Positions 15,372 through 24,500 of a stretch of 64,000 nt of DNA are shown here, one piece after another. Origin of the DNA: Sporosarcina luteola (GTDB lineage Bacteria > Bacillota > Bacilli > Bacillales_A > Planococcaceae); NCBI GenBank assembly GCA_014204635.1, contig JACHLS010000001.1, positions 124,001 to 188,000 of the forward strand, given 5' to 3'. The position numbers and the translations under genes are program-made. A model generated the notes under the pieces. It saw only the letters and a list, made by a program, of their open reading frames with translations. It was not told where the DNA came from and did no database searches. Each line of letters opens with the position of its first letter. Within the stretch, counting starts at the first letter, position 1.

Positions 15372-15880
15372 AGGTGGCATTTTTTGATCGGGACGGAACC
15401 ATTATAGAAGATTATCCCGATGAAAAATGGACGGGTATTACCGAGCCTGTGTTTCTTCGGGGCGCAATCGATACATTGCTTCAAGTCCGGCAAAGAGGTT
15501 ACGAGATCATCATAATTACCAATCAGTACTTAATCAATGAAGGGTTTATTACATGGGAGCAATATAAAGAAATTCAGGTGAAGATGGTAAATGAATTGGA
15601 GAAACAACATGTAGACATTTTGGCCGTTTATTATTGCCCGCATGGTCGGAATGAAGGATGCGGTTGTTGTAAACCGGAAACTGGCATGATGCTGCAAGCG
15701 CTTGATCAATATCCTTCGATAGACTTGAAACGTTCCTTTGTAATAGGGGATTCGGTTGTCGATATGGAATTGGCAAGGCGAATGGGAATGAAGGGGTTTG
15801 GAATCAATGTGACGATTCCAAAGAGCCATCCAAATATCAAGCAGGTGAGTGAAGTGTCTGAGTTACTTCGTTATATTTAG
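15368..15880 (+). CDS. HAD-IIIA family phosphatase
   Basis: A 170-residue relative of the enzyme at 9214, with catalytic FFDRDGTI, ITNQYLINEG, zinc loop CPHGRNEGCGC, KPETG and FVIGDSVVDME. The GmhB/HisB-type zinc loop differs from the paralogue only in the intervening residues. GTG start in a GTGA overlap with the BAAT-type gene, so translation is coupled. Substrate unknown. Confidence 0.88.
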   Translation: MKVAFFDRDGTIIEDYPDEKWTGITEPVFLRGAIDTLLQVRQRGYEIIIITNQYLINEGFITWEQYKEIQVKMVNELEKQHVDILAVYYCPHGRNEGCGCCKPETGMMLQALDQYPSIDLKRSFVIGDSVVDMELARRMGMKGFGINVTIPKSHPNIKQVSEVSELLRYI

Positions 15881-15899
15881 TTTTATAGGGGTTGGTATT

Positions 15900-16415
15900 T
15901 TGAAGCTGTTCATTATGGGAATTGTTGCGAGTGGGAAAACGACGTATGCGAAAAAGCTATCTACGGAAATGGATCTTCCGTTCGTTGAATTGGATGCTGT
16001 CGTTTATCATGAGAAGGATGGCCAGCGGGTAAAGCGTTCACCGGAAAAGCAGATGGAGGTGATCCGTGAAATCGATCAGGCAGGCGGCTGGATCATGGAA
16101 GGGGTGTACCGACCATCGTATCATAAGCTGATTGAAATGGCCGATGCGATTATTTGGCTGGACCCGCCTTTATACAAAAGGAGATATCGTATTTTAAGCA
16201 GGCATATGAAACAGGTAATTGGGCTGGAGTCGTGTGCGTATAAGCCGGATTTTCAGATGCTCCGCAATATGTATAAATGGACGGAGGATTTTGAACGGAA
16301 GCGGCCGGTGTTGGAGGAGTACTTGAAGCCGCACCGGCGGAAAGTGATTTCAGTGAAGGGGGATCCTTGGTTGGATAAAGAGTTGAATCAGTTGTTCAAA
16401 GGGCGCTACGTTTAA
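15900..16415 (+). CDS. P-loop kinase, FlaR/topology-modulation-like
   Basis: A 171-residue P-loop protein related to adenylate kinases and to the proteins named DNA topology modulation (FlaR). Walker A is GIVASGKTT (residues 7-15), followed by the substrate helix with ELDAVVY, the DAIIWLDPP strand and an Arg-rich lid (YKRRYRILSRHMKQ). Real substrate unknown. The TTG start at 15900 follows AGGGG; an ATG at 15849 lies inside the previous gene and is unlikely. Last gene of the operon. Confidence 0.82.
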   Translation: MKLFIMGIVASGKTTYAKKLSTEMDLPFVELDAVVYHEKDGQRVKRSPEKQMEVIREIDQAGGWIMEGVYRPSYHKLIEMADAIIWLDPPLYKRRYRILSRHMKQVIGLESCAYKPDFQMLRNMYKWTEDFERKRPVLEEYLKPHRRKVISVKGDPWLDKELNQLFKGRYV

Positions 16416-16416
16416 T

Positions 16417-16445
16417 TTGACTGAATGTTAGAAATAAAGTAGACT
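16417..16445 (+). promoter_or_regulatory. Promoter of the NERD gene
   Basis: TTGACT, a 17-base spacer and TAGACT match a sigma-A promoter about 60 bases before the NERD start. Confidence 0.6.
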
Positions 16446-16503
16446 CCTAGATAATGAATTCAACCGAATGGAGTGAAATGCATTCATCTGTAAACAAAGA
16501 AGG

Positions 16504-17448
16504 ATGCCGTTACTGTGGGAAGGCCTACAGGCTGCGATGAATCGATTGCCTGAACAACATGTGAGCTTTCCTGCTTTACAGTCAAAACAAGCTGCCGTCC
16601 AAGCTGGTTTTGGCGGTGAGCAGGAGCTTGACAAGATTTTCGAGCGATATTCATTTTCTATGGACTACCGAGTATTTCATGATCTATCACTTTTCTCTAG
16701 TACCCCCTTCCAACTAGATACGTTATTCATCACTCCCTGGTATGCCGTTATTTTTGAAGTGAAAAATATGTCGGGCGAGCTACTCGTGACCGACAATCCC
16801 CCTCAACTGATTCGAACGTCAGAAACAGGTCAAGTAAGCCGCTTTAAAAGTCCAATTACCCAACTGGAAAACAACTGTGCGTTGTTTACAGAGTGGCTTC
16901 GTTATAGAGACTTTGCCCTTCCTGTGTATGGCGCTATTGTGCTCGCCTATCCGCGACAGCATATTGACGTATTCGACACAAACATTCCGATTTTATTTCC
17001 GCAAGCAGTCCCCACCTTCATTCGCAAGCTCCCCACAGGAGTTCCCTTGTTAAAAGAAACTATTTTTTCCAACCTGTTATCTCATCTACATAGAGGTCAT
17101 CGACAGTTCATCCCTTCCCCAATCTGTACGACATATTCCATACAGCCGGAAGACATTCGGACAGGCGTTATCTGCCAAAATTGCAATCGCATTGGCATGA
17201 AAAAATATACAGGTGGCTGGCGATGTCTATCATGTGGAAAGACGAGCCGGCATGCACATAAACAAGCCATCCGGGATTGGTTCCTCTTATTCGGAGGCGC
17301 CATGCGCAATCAAGATTGCCGACGGTTTCTCCAAATAGATCGTCAACAAACCGCTCATCGACTCCTTACCTCCATGCCGCTCGAACGAAAAGGCTCCTAC
17401 CGGAATAGGACGTATCATATGAGATTTGATTCAGAAAAGCACACTTGA
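16504..17448 (+). CDS. NERD-domain protein with C-terminal zinc ribbon
   Basis: A 314-residue protein. The NERD (nuclease-related) domain spans about 35-170: GFGGEQELD, LDTLFITPWYAVIFEVKN with the PD-(D/E)XK-like Asp and E-x-K pair. A C-terminal zinc ribbon follows (CQNC ... CLSCGK, about 235-260) and then a basic helical tail. Function unknown; a nucleic-acid role is suggested by the domains. The ATG at 16504 has little space to its AGAAGG site, and a start at the Met 12 codons further in is possible. A terminator overlaps the 3' end. Confidence 0.85.
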   Translation: MPLLWEGLQAAMNRLPEQHVSFPALQSKQAAVQAGFGGEQELDKIFERYSFSMDYRVFHDLSLFSSTPFQLDTLFITPWYAVIFEVKNMSGELLVTDNPPQLIRTSETGQVSRFKSPITQLENNCALFTEWLRYRDFALPVYGAIVLAYPRQHIDVFDTNIPILFPQAVPTFIRKLPTGVPLLKETIFSNLLSHLHRGHRQFIPSPICTTYSIQPEDIRTGVICQNCNRIGMKKYTGGWRCLSCGKTSRHAHKQAIRDWFLLFGGAMRNQDCRRFLQIDRQQTAHRLLTSMPLERKGSYRNRTYHMRFDSEKHT

Positions 17449-17464
17449 TCGTGTGCTTTTTTGT
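17434..17464 (+). terminator. Intrinsic terminator of the NERD gene
   Basis: AGCACAC and GTGTGCT pair around TTGATC, followed by TTTTT; the stop codon is inside the hairpin. The A run on the left could let it work in both directions. Confidence 0.85.
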
Positions 17465-17479
17465 GTTGAGGTCAGGGGA

Positions 17480-17712
17480 GAGTTGGTGGTAGCAGCGTGT
17501 GAGTCGATGGTAACGGTGAGCAGGTCGGTGGTAAGAGGTTGAGAGCCGGTGGTAACGGAGAGCATGTCGGTGGTAAGAGGTTGAGAGCCGGTGGTAATGA
17601 AGTGCAGGTCGGTGGTAAGAGGTTGAGAAACGGTGGTAACAGCGGGCAAGTCGGTGGCAACGGAGAGCAGATCGGTGGTAAACGGTCGATAAACGGTGGT
17701 AACAGCAAGCAA
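17480..17712. repeat. 21-bp tandem repeat array 1 (CGGTGGTAA units)
   Basis: About eleven imperfect units ending in CGGTGGTAA fill most of the gap between the NERD and DUF6530-like genes. Unit lengths alternate 20 and 22, giving an average of 21 and a higher-order 42-base period (for example AGGTTGAGAGCCGGTGGTAA recurs every second unit). Because 21 is a multiple of three, long spurious frames appear on both strands. The same motif forms a second array at 29256-29458. No spacers like those of CRISPR are present. The stretch 17713-17839 holds short TAAGTAAATAAG repeats and the next ribosome site. Confidence 0.85.
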
Positions 17713-17839
17713 GCCAATGATATTTCCTCATTTCAAATAACTTCCACTCTTGCCTATTGACAGTATGGATTCCGGCAGGGTATGATTACTGCGTTAGTAA
17801 TTTAGTAAATAAGTAAATAAGTGAATGAGGAGAGTGGAG

Positions 17840-18319
17840 ATGAAAATTCCTACACATTTGAAACATAAGCCGGTAATTGTAGCGGAAAATTATGCAAATA
17901 TTGATGGGCGGACGGCGTACAAAACGGACGCCGAGGGGTTATCGCTCGGATTAGCTCAGTGGAATGATCGGGGAAAGGTGGATATTTCTGCGAAGATTTG
18001 GCGGCATACGGGTGGTAAGTGGTCTCGCCAATCGGAAGAGATGCCGCTTCATCGTGTCCTGGATTTGGCCATTTTGGTATGTGAGGCGCAGCTTTATTTC
18101 CGGGAGGCCTATCGTCATGAAGATTTGTATGATCCTGAAAATCCGGTCATAAAGCGGGTCGGCTTGCAAGGGGATGCCATGACGGTGGAGGTTTGCACGG
18201 AGAATGAGCAAATTAAAGAGGATATCCAACTGTTCAATCAAGCATTAAACGAGGACGGTGAATTGATCGGCGAGCGATTACGTACACTGTCACACATCTT
18301 AAAGGAAATGGGTTATTAA
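17840..18319 (+). CDS. Conserved Bacillales protein (DUF6530-like)
   Basis: A 159-residue soluble protein with the conserved segments IPTHLKHKPVIVAENY, LSLGLAQWNDRGKVDISAKIWRHTGGKW and PLHRVLDLAI. I recall this as a widespread Bacillales family, which I believe is DUF6530, with no known function. No membrane segment or catalytic motif is visible. Start at 17840 follows AGGAGAGTGGAG; a GTG/ATG further upstream overlaps that site. Confidence 0.75.
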   Translation: MKIPTHLKHKPVIVAENYANIDGRTAYKTDAEGLSLGLAQWNDRGKVDISAKIWRHTGGKWSRQSEEMPLHRVLDLAILVCEAQLYFREAYRHEDLYDPENPVIKRVGLQGDAMTVEVCTENEQIKEDIQLFNQALNEDGELIGERLRTLSHILKEMGY

Positions 18320-18342
18320 TCATAACTCAAGAGGATCTTATT

Positions 18343-19719
18343 ATGAACCATACGTTAGTACGCGATGAACAGGCACTAAAGAAAAGGTTTATCAGCTTTT
18401 TAGTGCCTGTCATGTCGGCGAATATTTTACAATCCCTTGGTCAAATCTTTGGGATGTTTTTAGTCGGGAGATATCTTGGAGTCGATGCCTTGGCCGCGAT
18501 TTCTGCGTTTTTCCCTTTCTTCTTTTTCCTAATGGCCTTTGCAATCGGCCTTGGGTCAGGCAGTTCGATTTTGGTTGGTCAGACATATGGCGCGGGCAAT
18601 GTCGATAAGATGAAGCAAGTGGTTGGTGTGACATTGGCGGCAACTACACTCTTGTCTGTCATCGTAGCCATCTTTGGTGGCGTTTTTATCGAAATGATTT
18701 TGCGCATTATGCAGACGCCAGAAAACATTTTTGCACAAAGTGTTGCGTATGCGCGTATCCTATTCTTTACCTTGCCAATCATGTTCCTTTACATGGTATA
18801 TACGACATTCCTGCGGGGCGTGGGTGATTCCAAGACGCCGTTCATTTTTCTAGTGATCAGCGTCGTCGCAAACATTGCGTTTCTTCCAGTTCTCATGTTT
18901 GGCTGGCTCGGTTTGCCGCAGCTTGGGTTGAATGGTGCAGCGTATGCATCAGTCTTATCAAATTTCATTACCCTTGTGCTGTTGCTTCTTTATTTGCACA
19001 AAAAACGGCATAGCTTGCGGCTTGACCGTACGGTATTGCAATACTTCAAATTGAAGAAGGACATTTTGTCCTCCTTGCTGAAGCTGGCCATACCGGCGAG
19101 TATTAGTATGGTCGCGATCTCGGTTGCGGAAATTGCGATCATTGGATTCGTTAATATCTATGGATCCAGCGCGACCGCAGCTTATGGAGTTGTCAATCAA
19201 ATCGGCGGGTATGCCCAGATGCCGGCGATGAGCATTGCGATCGCTACGTCCGTATTTGTTGCACAAGCGCTTGGCGCGAGTTCGACAGAGATGATTCAAC
19301 AAATCCGTCAGATTGGTGTTCGTTTGAATTACGTATTGGGTGGTATCTTTATCGGCGTTATGTACCTGTTTGCTGAGCCGATTTTAGGTCTCTTTATTGA
19401 TCATGCCGAGACGCTCTCCATTGCGAAAGATTATTTATTCATCACATTTTGGAGTTATCTCATCTTTGGGCATATGCAAACAGTCACGGCTACGATGCGT
19501 GCAACGGGCGTAGTCCTGTGGCCGACTATCTTTTTGGTCCTTACAATCTGGGCAATTGAGGTGCCGGCGGCGTATTTCCTTTCTCACCATACGCTCCTCG
19601 GATTGAATGGGGTGTGGGCTGCTTATTCGCTCGCTTTCTGTGTCAACTTCATTTTCCAATACACCTATTTCAAAACGAAATGGAAAAAGAAAACGCTGCA
19701 AGTTATGTTGCGTGATTAA
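18343..19719 (+). CDS. MATE-family multidrug efflux transporter
   Basis: A 458-residue membrane protein with 12 predicted segments in two related halves, typical for multi-antimicrobial extrusion (MATE) pumps that export cationic compounds in exchange for Na+ or H+. Family features are GQIFGMFLVGRYLG near the start, GSGSSILVGQTYGAGN and, in the second half, ATSVFVAQALGA. Substrate unknown. It follows the DUF6530-like gene by 23 bases and may be read with it. Confidence 0.9.
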   Translation: MNHTLVRDEQALKKRFISFLVPVMSANILQSLGQIFGMFLVGRYLGVDALAAISAFFPFFFFLMAFAIGLGSGSSILVGQTYGAGNVDKMKQVVGVTLAATTLLSVIVAIFGGVFIEMILRIMQTPENIFAQSVAYARILFFTLPIMFLYMVYTTFLRGVGDSKTPFIFLVISVVANIAFLPVLMFGWLGLPQLGLNGAAYASVLSNFITLVLLLLYLHKKRHSLRLDRTVLQYFKLKKDILSSLLKLAIPASISMVAISVAEIAIIGFVNIYGSSATAAYGVVNQIGGYAQMPAMSIAIATSVFVAQALGASSTEMIQQIRQIGVRLNYVLGGIFIGVMYLFAEPILGLFIDHAETLSIAKDYLFITFWSYLIFGHMQTVTATMRATGVVLWPTIFLVLTIWAIEVPAAYFLSHHTLLGLNGVWAAYSLAFCVNFIFQYTYFKTKWKKKTLQVMLRD

Positions 19720-19726
19720 ATAACAA

Positions 19727-19765
19727 GAGAGTCCGCTGACAAATCGTCAGAACGGGCTCTCTTTT
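19727..19765. terminator. Bidirectional terminator between MATE and UDG-like genes
   Basis: GAGAGTCCGCTGAC and GTCAGAACGGGCTCTC pair with small bulges, flanked by a T run on the right. It separates two convergent genes. Confidence 0.8.
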
Positions 19766-20340
19766 CATTTGCATTCTCCTAGCCGTTTGGCGACGAAGGT
19801 CAAATCCTCTACCAACAGCTTATACAAATTCGGTCGACGACGGACTGCTAGCGGGTGATAGGCGACGGTGGTTGCATAGCCATTCACCTCGTACCAGCTG
19901 CCTCGCATTCCTTTGACATCCGCTTCCGCATCTCCGAAAAAAGATTGGACGGCTACGTTCCCAAGACAAAGTACAAGAGACGGGCTTTTTTGTTCCAGCT
20001 GTTGGGTGAGATGCCGCATACAGATTGCGCGCGTGAGATCTTTGTCATATGCACGGATGGGCCTCCGCTTCAAAATGTACGTCACAAACACCTGGCTTGG
20101 TTCTAACCCAGCTTCGTTCAAGGCTTGCTGCAAGGTTTGCCTCGTACCGCACAGCATCGGGTTGCCTTCTTTGTCTTCCAATGCGCCTGGATTATCGAGC
20201 ACAATCATAATAGGAGCTTCCGGGTTCCCTTCACCCCACACCATACGTGTTCCTTGCTTGTATAGACCGCAATCTTGGCATCCTTGATCGTCTGCAGGAA
20301 CGGGTTCTTCGGGCCATCGTTTCGGGCAAAATGAATTCAT
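19765..20340 (-). CDS. Uracil-DNA glycosylase superfamily protein
   Basis: A 191-residue protein of the UDG superfamily, nearest to the iron-sulphur families 4/5. It has the N-terminal CQDC pair (Cys21, Cys24), the WGEGNPEAPIMIVLDNPG active-site region, and the C-terminal VAYHPLAVRRRPNLY loop in place of the usual H-P-S-A. Of the second pair of cluster ligands, the Cys of the usual K-C-R-P motif is replaced (LKRRPI), whereas the later ICMRHL Cys is present, and an extra Cys lies in LVLCLGN. Activity on uracil is therefore uncertain. ATG start after GGAGG. Confidence 0.82.
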   Translation of the reverse strand: MNSFCPKRWPEEPVPADDQGCQDCGLYKQGTRMVWGEGNPEAPIMIVLDNPGALEDKEGNPMLCGTRQTLQQALNEAGLEPSQVFVTYILKRRPIRAYDKDLTRAICMRHLTQQLEQKSPSLVLCLGNVAVQSFFGDAEADVKGMRGSWYEVNGYATTVAYHPLAVRRRPNLYKLLVEDLTFVAKRLGECK

Positions 20341-20452
20341 CTGTTGTTCCTCCCTTTCTTATAGATTACCCACTTTCAAAAGGACTGCTCATGAAAGCGT
20401 TAAAAGAGGGTAGTAAAGAAGGACAGTTATTCTGCGGCAAGGGGTGTTTGAC

Positions 20453-21520
20453 ATGCTGGCATTTATAAAAAAACAAGCAAAGGATTTATTCCCGGGTTAT
20501 TTTGCGTTCATCATGGCGACGAGTGCCTTATCTATCGGCTGTTCGCTTTTAAACATGGATTTCGTTTCAAAGTTGTTGCTCTATGTGAATGGTGGTGCCT
20601 ATTTATGGCTTTGGTTTTTGACACTCATCCGGATCATCTTATTCTTCCCTCAATTCTGGAATGATCTGATCAGCCATACAAAGGGGCCGGGATTTTTCAC
20701 CTTGATAGCCGGCACGAGCATGCTGGGCAGTCAATTAATCATTGTGGGGAATGAACCGCGAATTGCGCTGTATTTATGGTATTGGGCTATCTTTTTATGG
20801 ATTGTAATTATGTATATCTTTTTCACTGCTGTCACCGTACGAAAACATAAGCCTTCCCTTGCCAAGGGAATCAATGGTGCTTGGTTGATTGCAGCAGTTG
20901 CCACCCAGTCTATTTCAATTGTGGGTACACTTCTTGTGCCTCACTTCAAAGCAAACCATACCATCCTGCTATTTTTTACACTTTGCATGTACTTGTTAGG
21001 ATGCATGCTTTATCTGAATATCATAACGTTCATTTTTTATCGTTTTATATTCGTAGATTTCAAATATGAGTCGCTGACACCGCCGTATTGGATTAATATG
21101 GGGGCAGTGGCGATTACGACATTGGCAGGTTCCTCGTTGATTCTGCATGCTGAATATTGGTCCATGCTGCAGGAACTCAAACCGTTTCTAAAAGGTTTTA
21201 CTCTGTTCTTTTGGGTGACCGGCACATGGTGGATTCCTCTGCTCTTTATCTTAATGATCTGGCGTTATGTCGTGCATCGGTATCCGCTCAGCTATGACCC
21301 GCAAATATGGGGCATGGTGTTCCCGCTCTCCATGTACACGGCCGGCACGTTTCAGCTGTCGAAAGCAATCAATGTTTCCTTCCTCATCTGGATTCCCAAA
21401 GCTATGGTGTTCGTTGCCATGGCGATGTGGCTCGTAGCGTTTGTGGGGATGTGTCATCGGATGTTTAGTAAGCTGAGAGTTACTGACGAAAAGAAAGACA
21501 AAACACCAATCCTTCCATAG
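20453..21520 (+). CDS. TehA/SLAC1-family transporter
   Basis: A 355-residue membrane protein with about ten hydrophobic segments, of the tellurite-resistance/C4-dicarboxylate (TehA, SLAC1) channel family. It starts with LFPGYFAFIMATSALSIGC and has the family's regular pairs of helices. It may conduct anions or organic acids; the substrate is not known. The start at 20453 follows AAGGGG; the GTG nine bases earlier is too close to it. It is convergent with the Wadjet operon, and the jetC terminator lies in its 3' end. Confidence 0.85.
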   Translation: MLAFIKKQAKDLFPGYFAFIMATSALSIGCSLLNMDFVSKLLLYVNGGAYLWLWFLTLIRIILFFPQFWNDLISHTKGPGFFTLIAGTSMLGSQLIIVGNEPRIALYLWYWAIFLWIVIMYIFFTAVTVRKHKPSLAKGINGAWLIAAVATQSISIVGTLLVPHFKANHTILLFFTLCMYLLGCMLYLNIITFIFYRFIFVDFKYESLTPPYWINMGAVAITTLAGSSLILHAEYWSMLQELKPFLKGFTLFFWVTGTWWIPLLFILMIWRYVVHRYPLSYDPQIWGMVFPLSMYTAGTFQLSKAINVSFLIWIPKAMVFVAMAMWLVAFVGMCHRMFSKLRVTDEKKDKTPILP

Positions 21521-21536
21521 TCGGTTAGATTGGTGA
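21495..21536 (-). terminator. Likely terminator of the Wadjet operon
   Basis: On the minus strand CACCAATC and GATTGGTG form an 8-bp stem, followed by TTTTGTCTTT. It lies just past the jetC stop, partly inside the end of the convergent TehA-like gene. Confidence 0.6.
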
Positions 21537-21545
21537 GTTGAAAAT

Positions 21546-24500
21546 CTATTCGCTTTGCAATTCAAAAAGCTCCATCTGTTCGACTTGTTCGAGCCGCTTG
21601 ATAGAAGCGGGCTCCAAATCTTGCAGGAAGGCGGAATGGATCGTCTTTTCTGTCTCCATTATTTGCGTGCTCGTTCCGGCGACTTTCCGTAACCGGCAGC
21701 TGTAGACAACCGGAAAGAAATCGCTCAAGAACTTTCCTTCGGCGTGTGCGGTTAGTGTAATGACTTGAAAACCGAGTTGCTCTGCAATGAAAAAGACGGG
21801 CGTCAATACATGGCCGCTTGAAGCTTTGCCGAATGGGTTGTCAAGGATGACAGTCCGGTGACGTTTCATATGGGCCTGGATGTGCTGTTTCTTTTCAGCG
21901 ACGTAGTTCAATAAGCCAAGGAACAATGACATATTCTTGCTCCATTTTTCGCCGCCCGACCAGTTGTTGGATTCCTCCCAAGTGAAGGCGGAGCGCGTGA
22001 TCCTGTTGTCGTTTGTCACTTTGTGGCATGAAATACGGATCGGCTTATTTTGCAAGACAACTTGGAGAAGTTGACGGGAGTTCAGCCATTTCTCAAGGCT
22101 TTGTCGTGTTTTGACTTCATCCATGCCTTCATCGGTCTGGTAAGTGTCCCGTTCCAATTGGTTCAGTATCCAGTTCACATGCGTCCTAAGCAGCATTTTG
22201 GCTTCGTTTTCCTGCCATTCAGGTACGGTAATGCGGAAGATTTGTCTCCAGCTGTCCTCAATCTTCACCGAGGTCTTCTTTGGAATTAACAGCAGTTCCT
22301 CGCGCAATGCATTGACATGGGTCGCCATATGCCGCAAAAATAATTCCAGTTCTTTGTCGTGCGTCTGGATATGTTCTTCCGCATAGCGTTCCGCCATTTG
22401 AAGCCGTTGTTCAAGGAGTTGCTTATACTCTAGCACTTCGTCATACGTTTGCCGGGAGGCGATACCTTGCACGGCTGTTTGCTGCAGGCGGCTGTCTGTG
22501 ATAGTGGAGCGGCAGAAATCAGAGTAGGCGGTACGTTCCTTTTCAATGCGTTTGCTTTCATCCGCAAAAGCGGAGCCTGTTTTTGCAAGGGCAGATAAAG
22601 TTTCCTCAACCATTTGCTCCGCATGATAGGTAAAATCGGTCTGTTCCTTTTCAGAAAGCAGAGCAGCCTGGATATTCTGCGCAAAGCAATGGTGTTCTCC
22701 CGCTTTTCTCTCGAGCATCCGGATTATGCGATACCACCGAGCCGTTTCTTTCTGTGCCAATTGTTGGTCATCTGACGCTCCTTTTCTCGCAATGTGGAAA
22801 AGGGTCCAGTCTTCACCCAGCTCTCTCTCTGCAATCGTAAGAGGTTGGTGGAATAGGACAGGATTGCTGACTTCTTTTTCTTTCATTTCAACAGCGCCCA
22901 GCTGCTTTAGAACAGTAACATGTTTCTCGTCTTCTAGTTTCTGAGCATCTTTCCATGACCGATTCAGTTGCCTTGATTCGTCGAATAGGAATTTAATTTG
23001 TTCCGCTCCGTTTGAAGGGAACTCCTCTTCTATCTCGACGCCAGGATACTCATATGTTAAAATACCGATCTGTTCTTCCGCGTCTTTCAATTGCTGTTCT
23101 GTCTCAGTCAGGCTGCGTTCCAATCCGGTTCGTTCTCGTACTATTCCATCGACTTTCCGACGTGCGTCATCAAACGCCTCCGCCAAGAGCGCAATAGAGC
23201 TAGAGGTTGTTGTCGGGTGTTCGTTTTTCACTAATTCATATAGATAATGTTTCAAAACATCCTGATCGAGGTTTGCTTTCTTTCCGTGAAGGGCCTCCTT
23301 GCAGTCTTCTGCCTCGCCTTTAAATTCCTCGAGCAATCGTTTAGATTTTTTTAGGTCAGTTGTGAACCGGGAGAGCTCTTGTTGGTAATGCAGTAATGCG
23401 TTTTCGTGTGAACGCTGCTGCTTCTCCTTCTCCAAATAAGCTTGCGCGGAACTGATATTCCGAGTGATTCCATTCATTTCATTGTCCCAATTGCCGATGC
23501 GATTTTGATTTGTTTCTGTTTCATTTGCATAGGAGGCAAGGGCATTCTGCTTTTCCTGCCATTCACGGTCCAGCCGGAATTCCTGGCGGTCTAGTGCTGC
23601 TACTTCTTGTTCCAAGGAATGCTTATAGTGAGCGGGGAATCTATCAATGAAATGTAGAAACGTTCCTTGCAGCCGTTTCCACTCGTCCAATTCCAACGTG
23701 AAATTCTGCCTGGTTTCCGAAGCGTAATCTGCTTTTTGGCGGATTAATTCCTTCCAGTGCTCAAAATGCGATGGGTCACCAGCCGCTTTCCAGTGAAGTG
23801 GTGTGATCCAGTCTGTCTTTTGCATCCGCTCTCCGACTATGATACCCGAAGCGTCGTCAAGTGTTAGAACATGAATCGGGAACTGCAAGCTGTCTCTCAT
23901 CCCTGCGAGTTTTTCCGATAACAATGCGGCTTCCTTTGCTGTTGTAATCAAGGCATTAGACCAAAATGGATATTCTGCATGACCGGAGTTCTGCTGATCG
24001 GAAGCCGCCAGAAATTCACTTCCTGTTTTTAAATAAGAAAAGCCACTTTGTAAGTTTTGTAATTGTTCAAAAAGGAACGGATCAGCGAAAAAGGAAGTTT
24101 GATTACTATAATCATCGTTAAAGCGGGTTGCAACCCGCTCTTCAATGAGCAATTGTTCCAGCCGTTTTTGCCTTTGTTCGATTTCATCCCGCAATGTATG
24201 ATGAATTGATTCTTGTCGGTCGTGAACGGATGTCAGATTTGACCATAGTTTGGATGATGTCTGCAAATGACCGATAAGTGTTTTTTCTTCTTGTTCCATA
24301 CTAGTTAACAGGCTTTTCCCAGCAGTTAGCTGCGATCTTATTTCTGTCAAAGATTGCTGGATCCGCTCGCTCTCTTCCTTCGTCTGTTTTTGCAATGCTT
24401 TTAACTCGCTGTTTCTGTTTTTAGCAGCAATGATCTTTTGATCAAGCCCTGTCTGTTTCTCCGCCCATCGTTTGAGGTGCTCCTCCATGGGTAAATCAGA

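Noticed and set aside
17366..17760. Several long frames on both strands with repeated Tyr-His-Arg-Leu or Leu-Pro-Pro units
   Set aside because: They come from the 21-bp repeat array, whose period is a multiple of three; no ribosome sites and all frames stay open alike.
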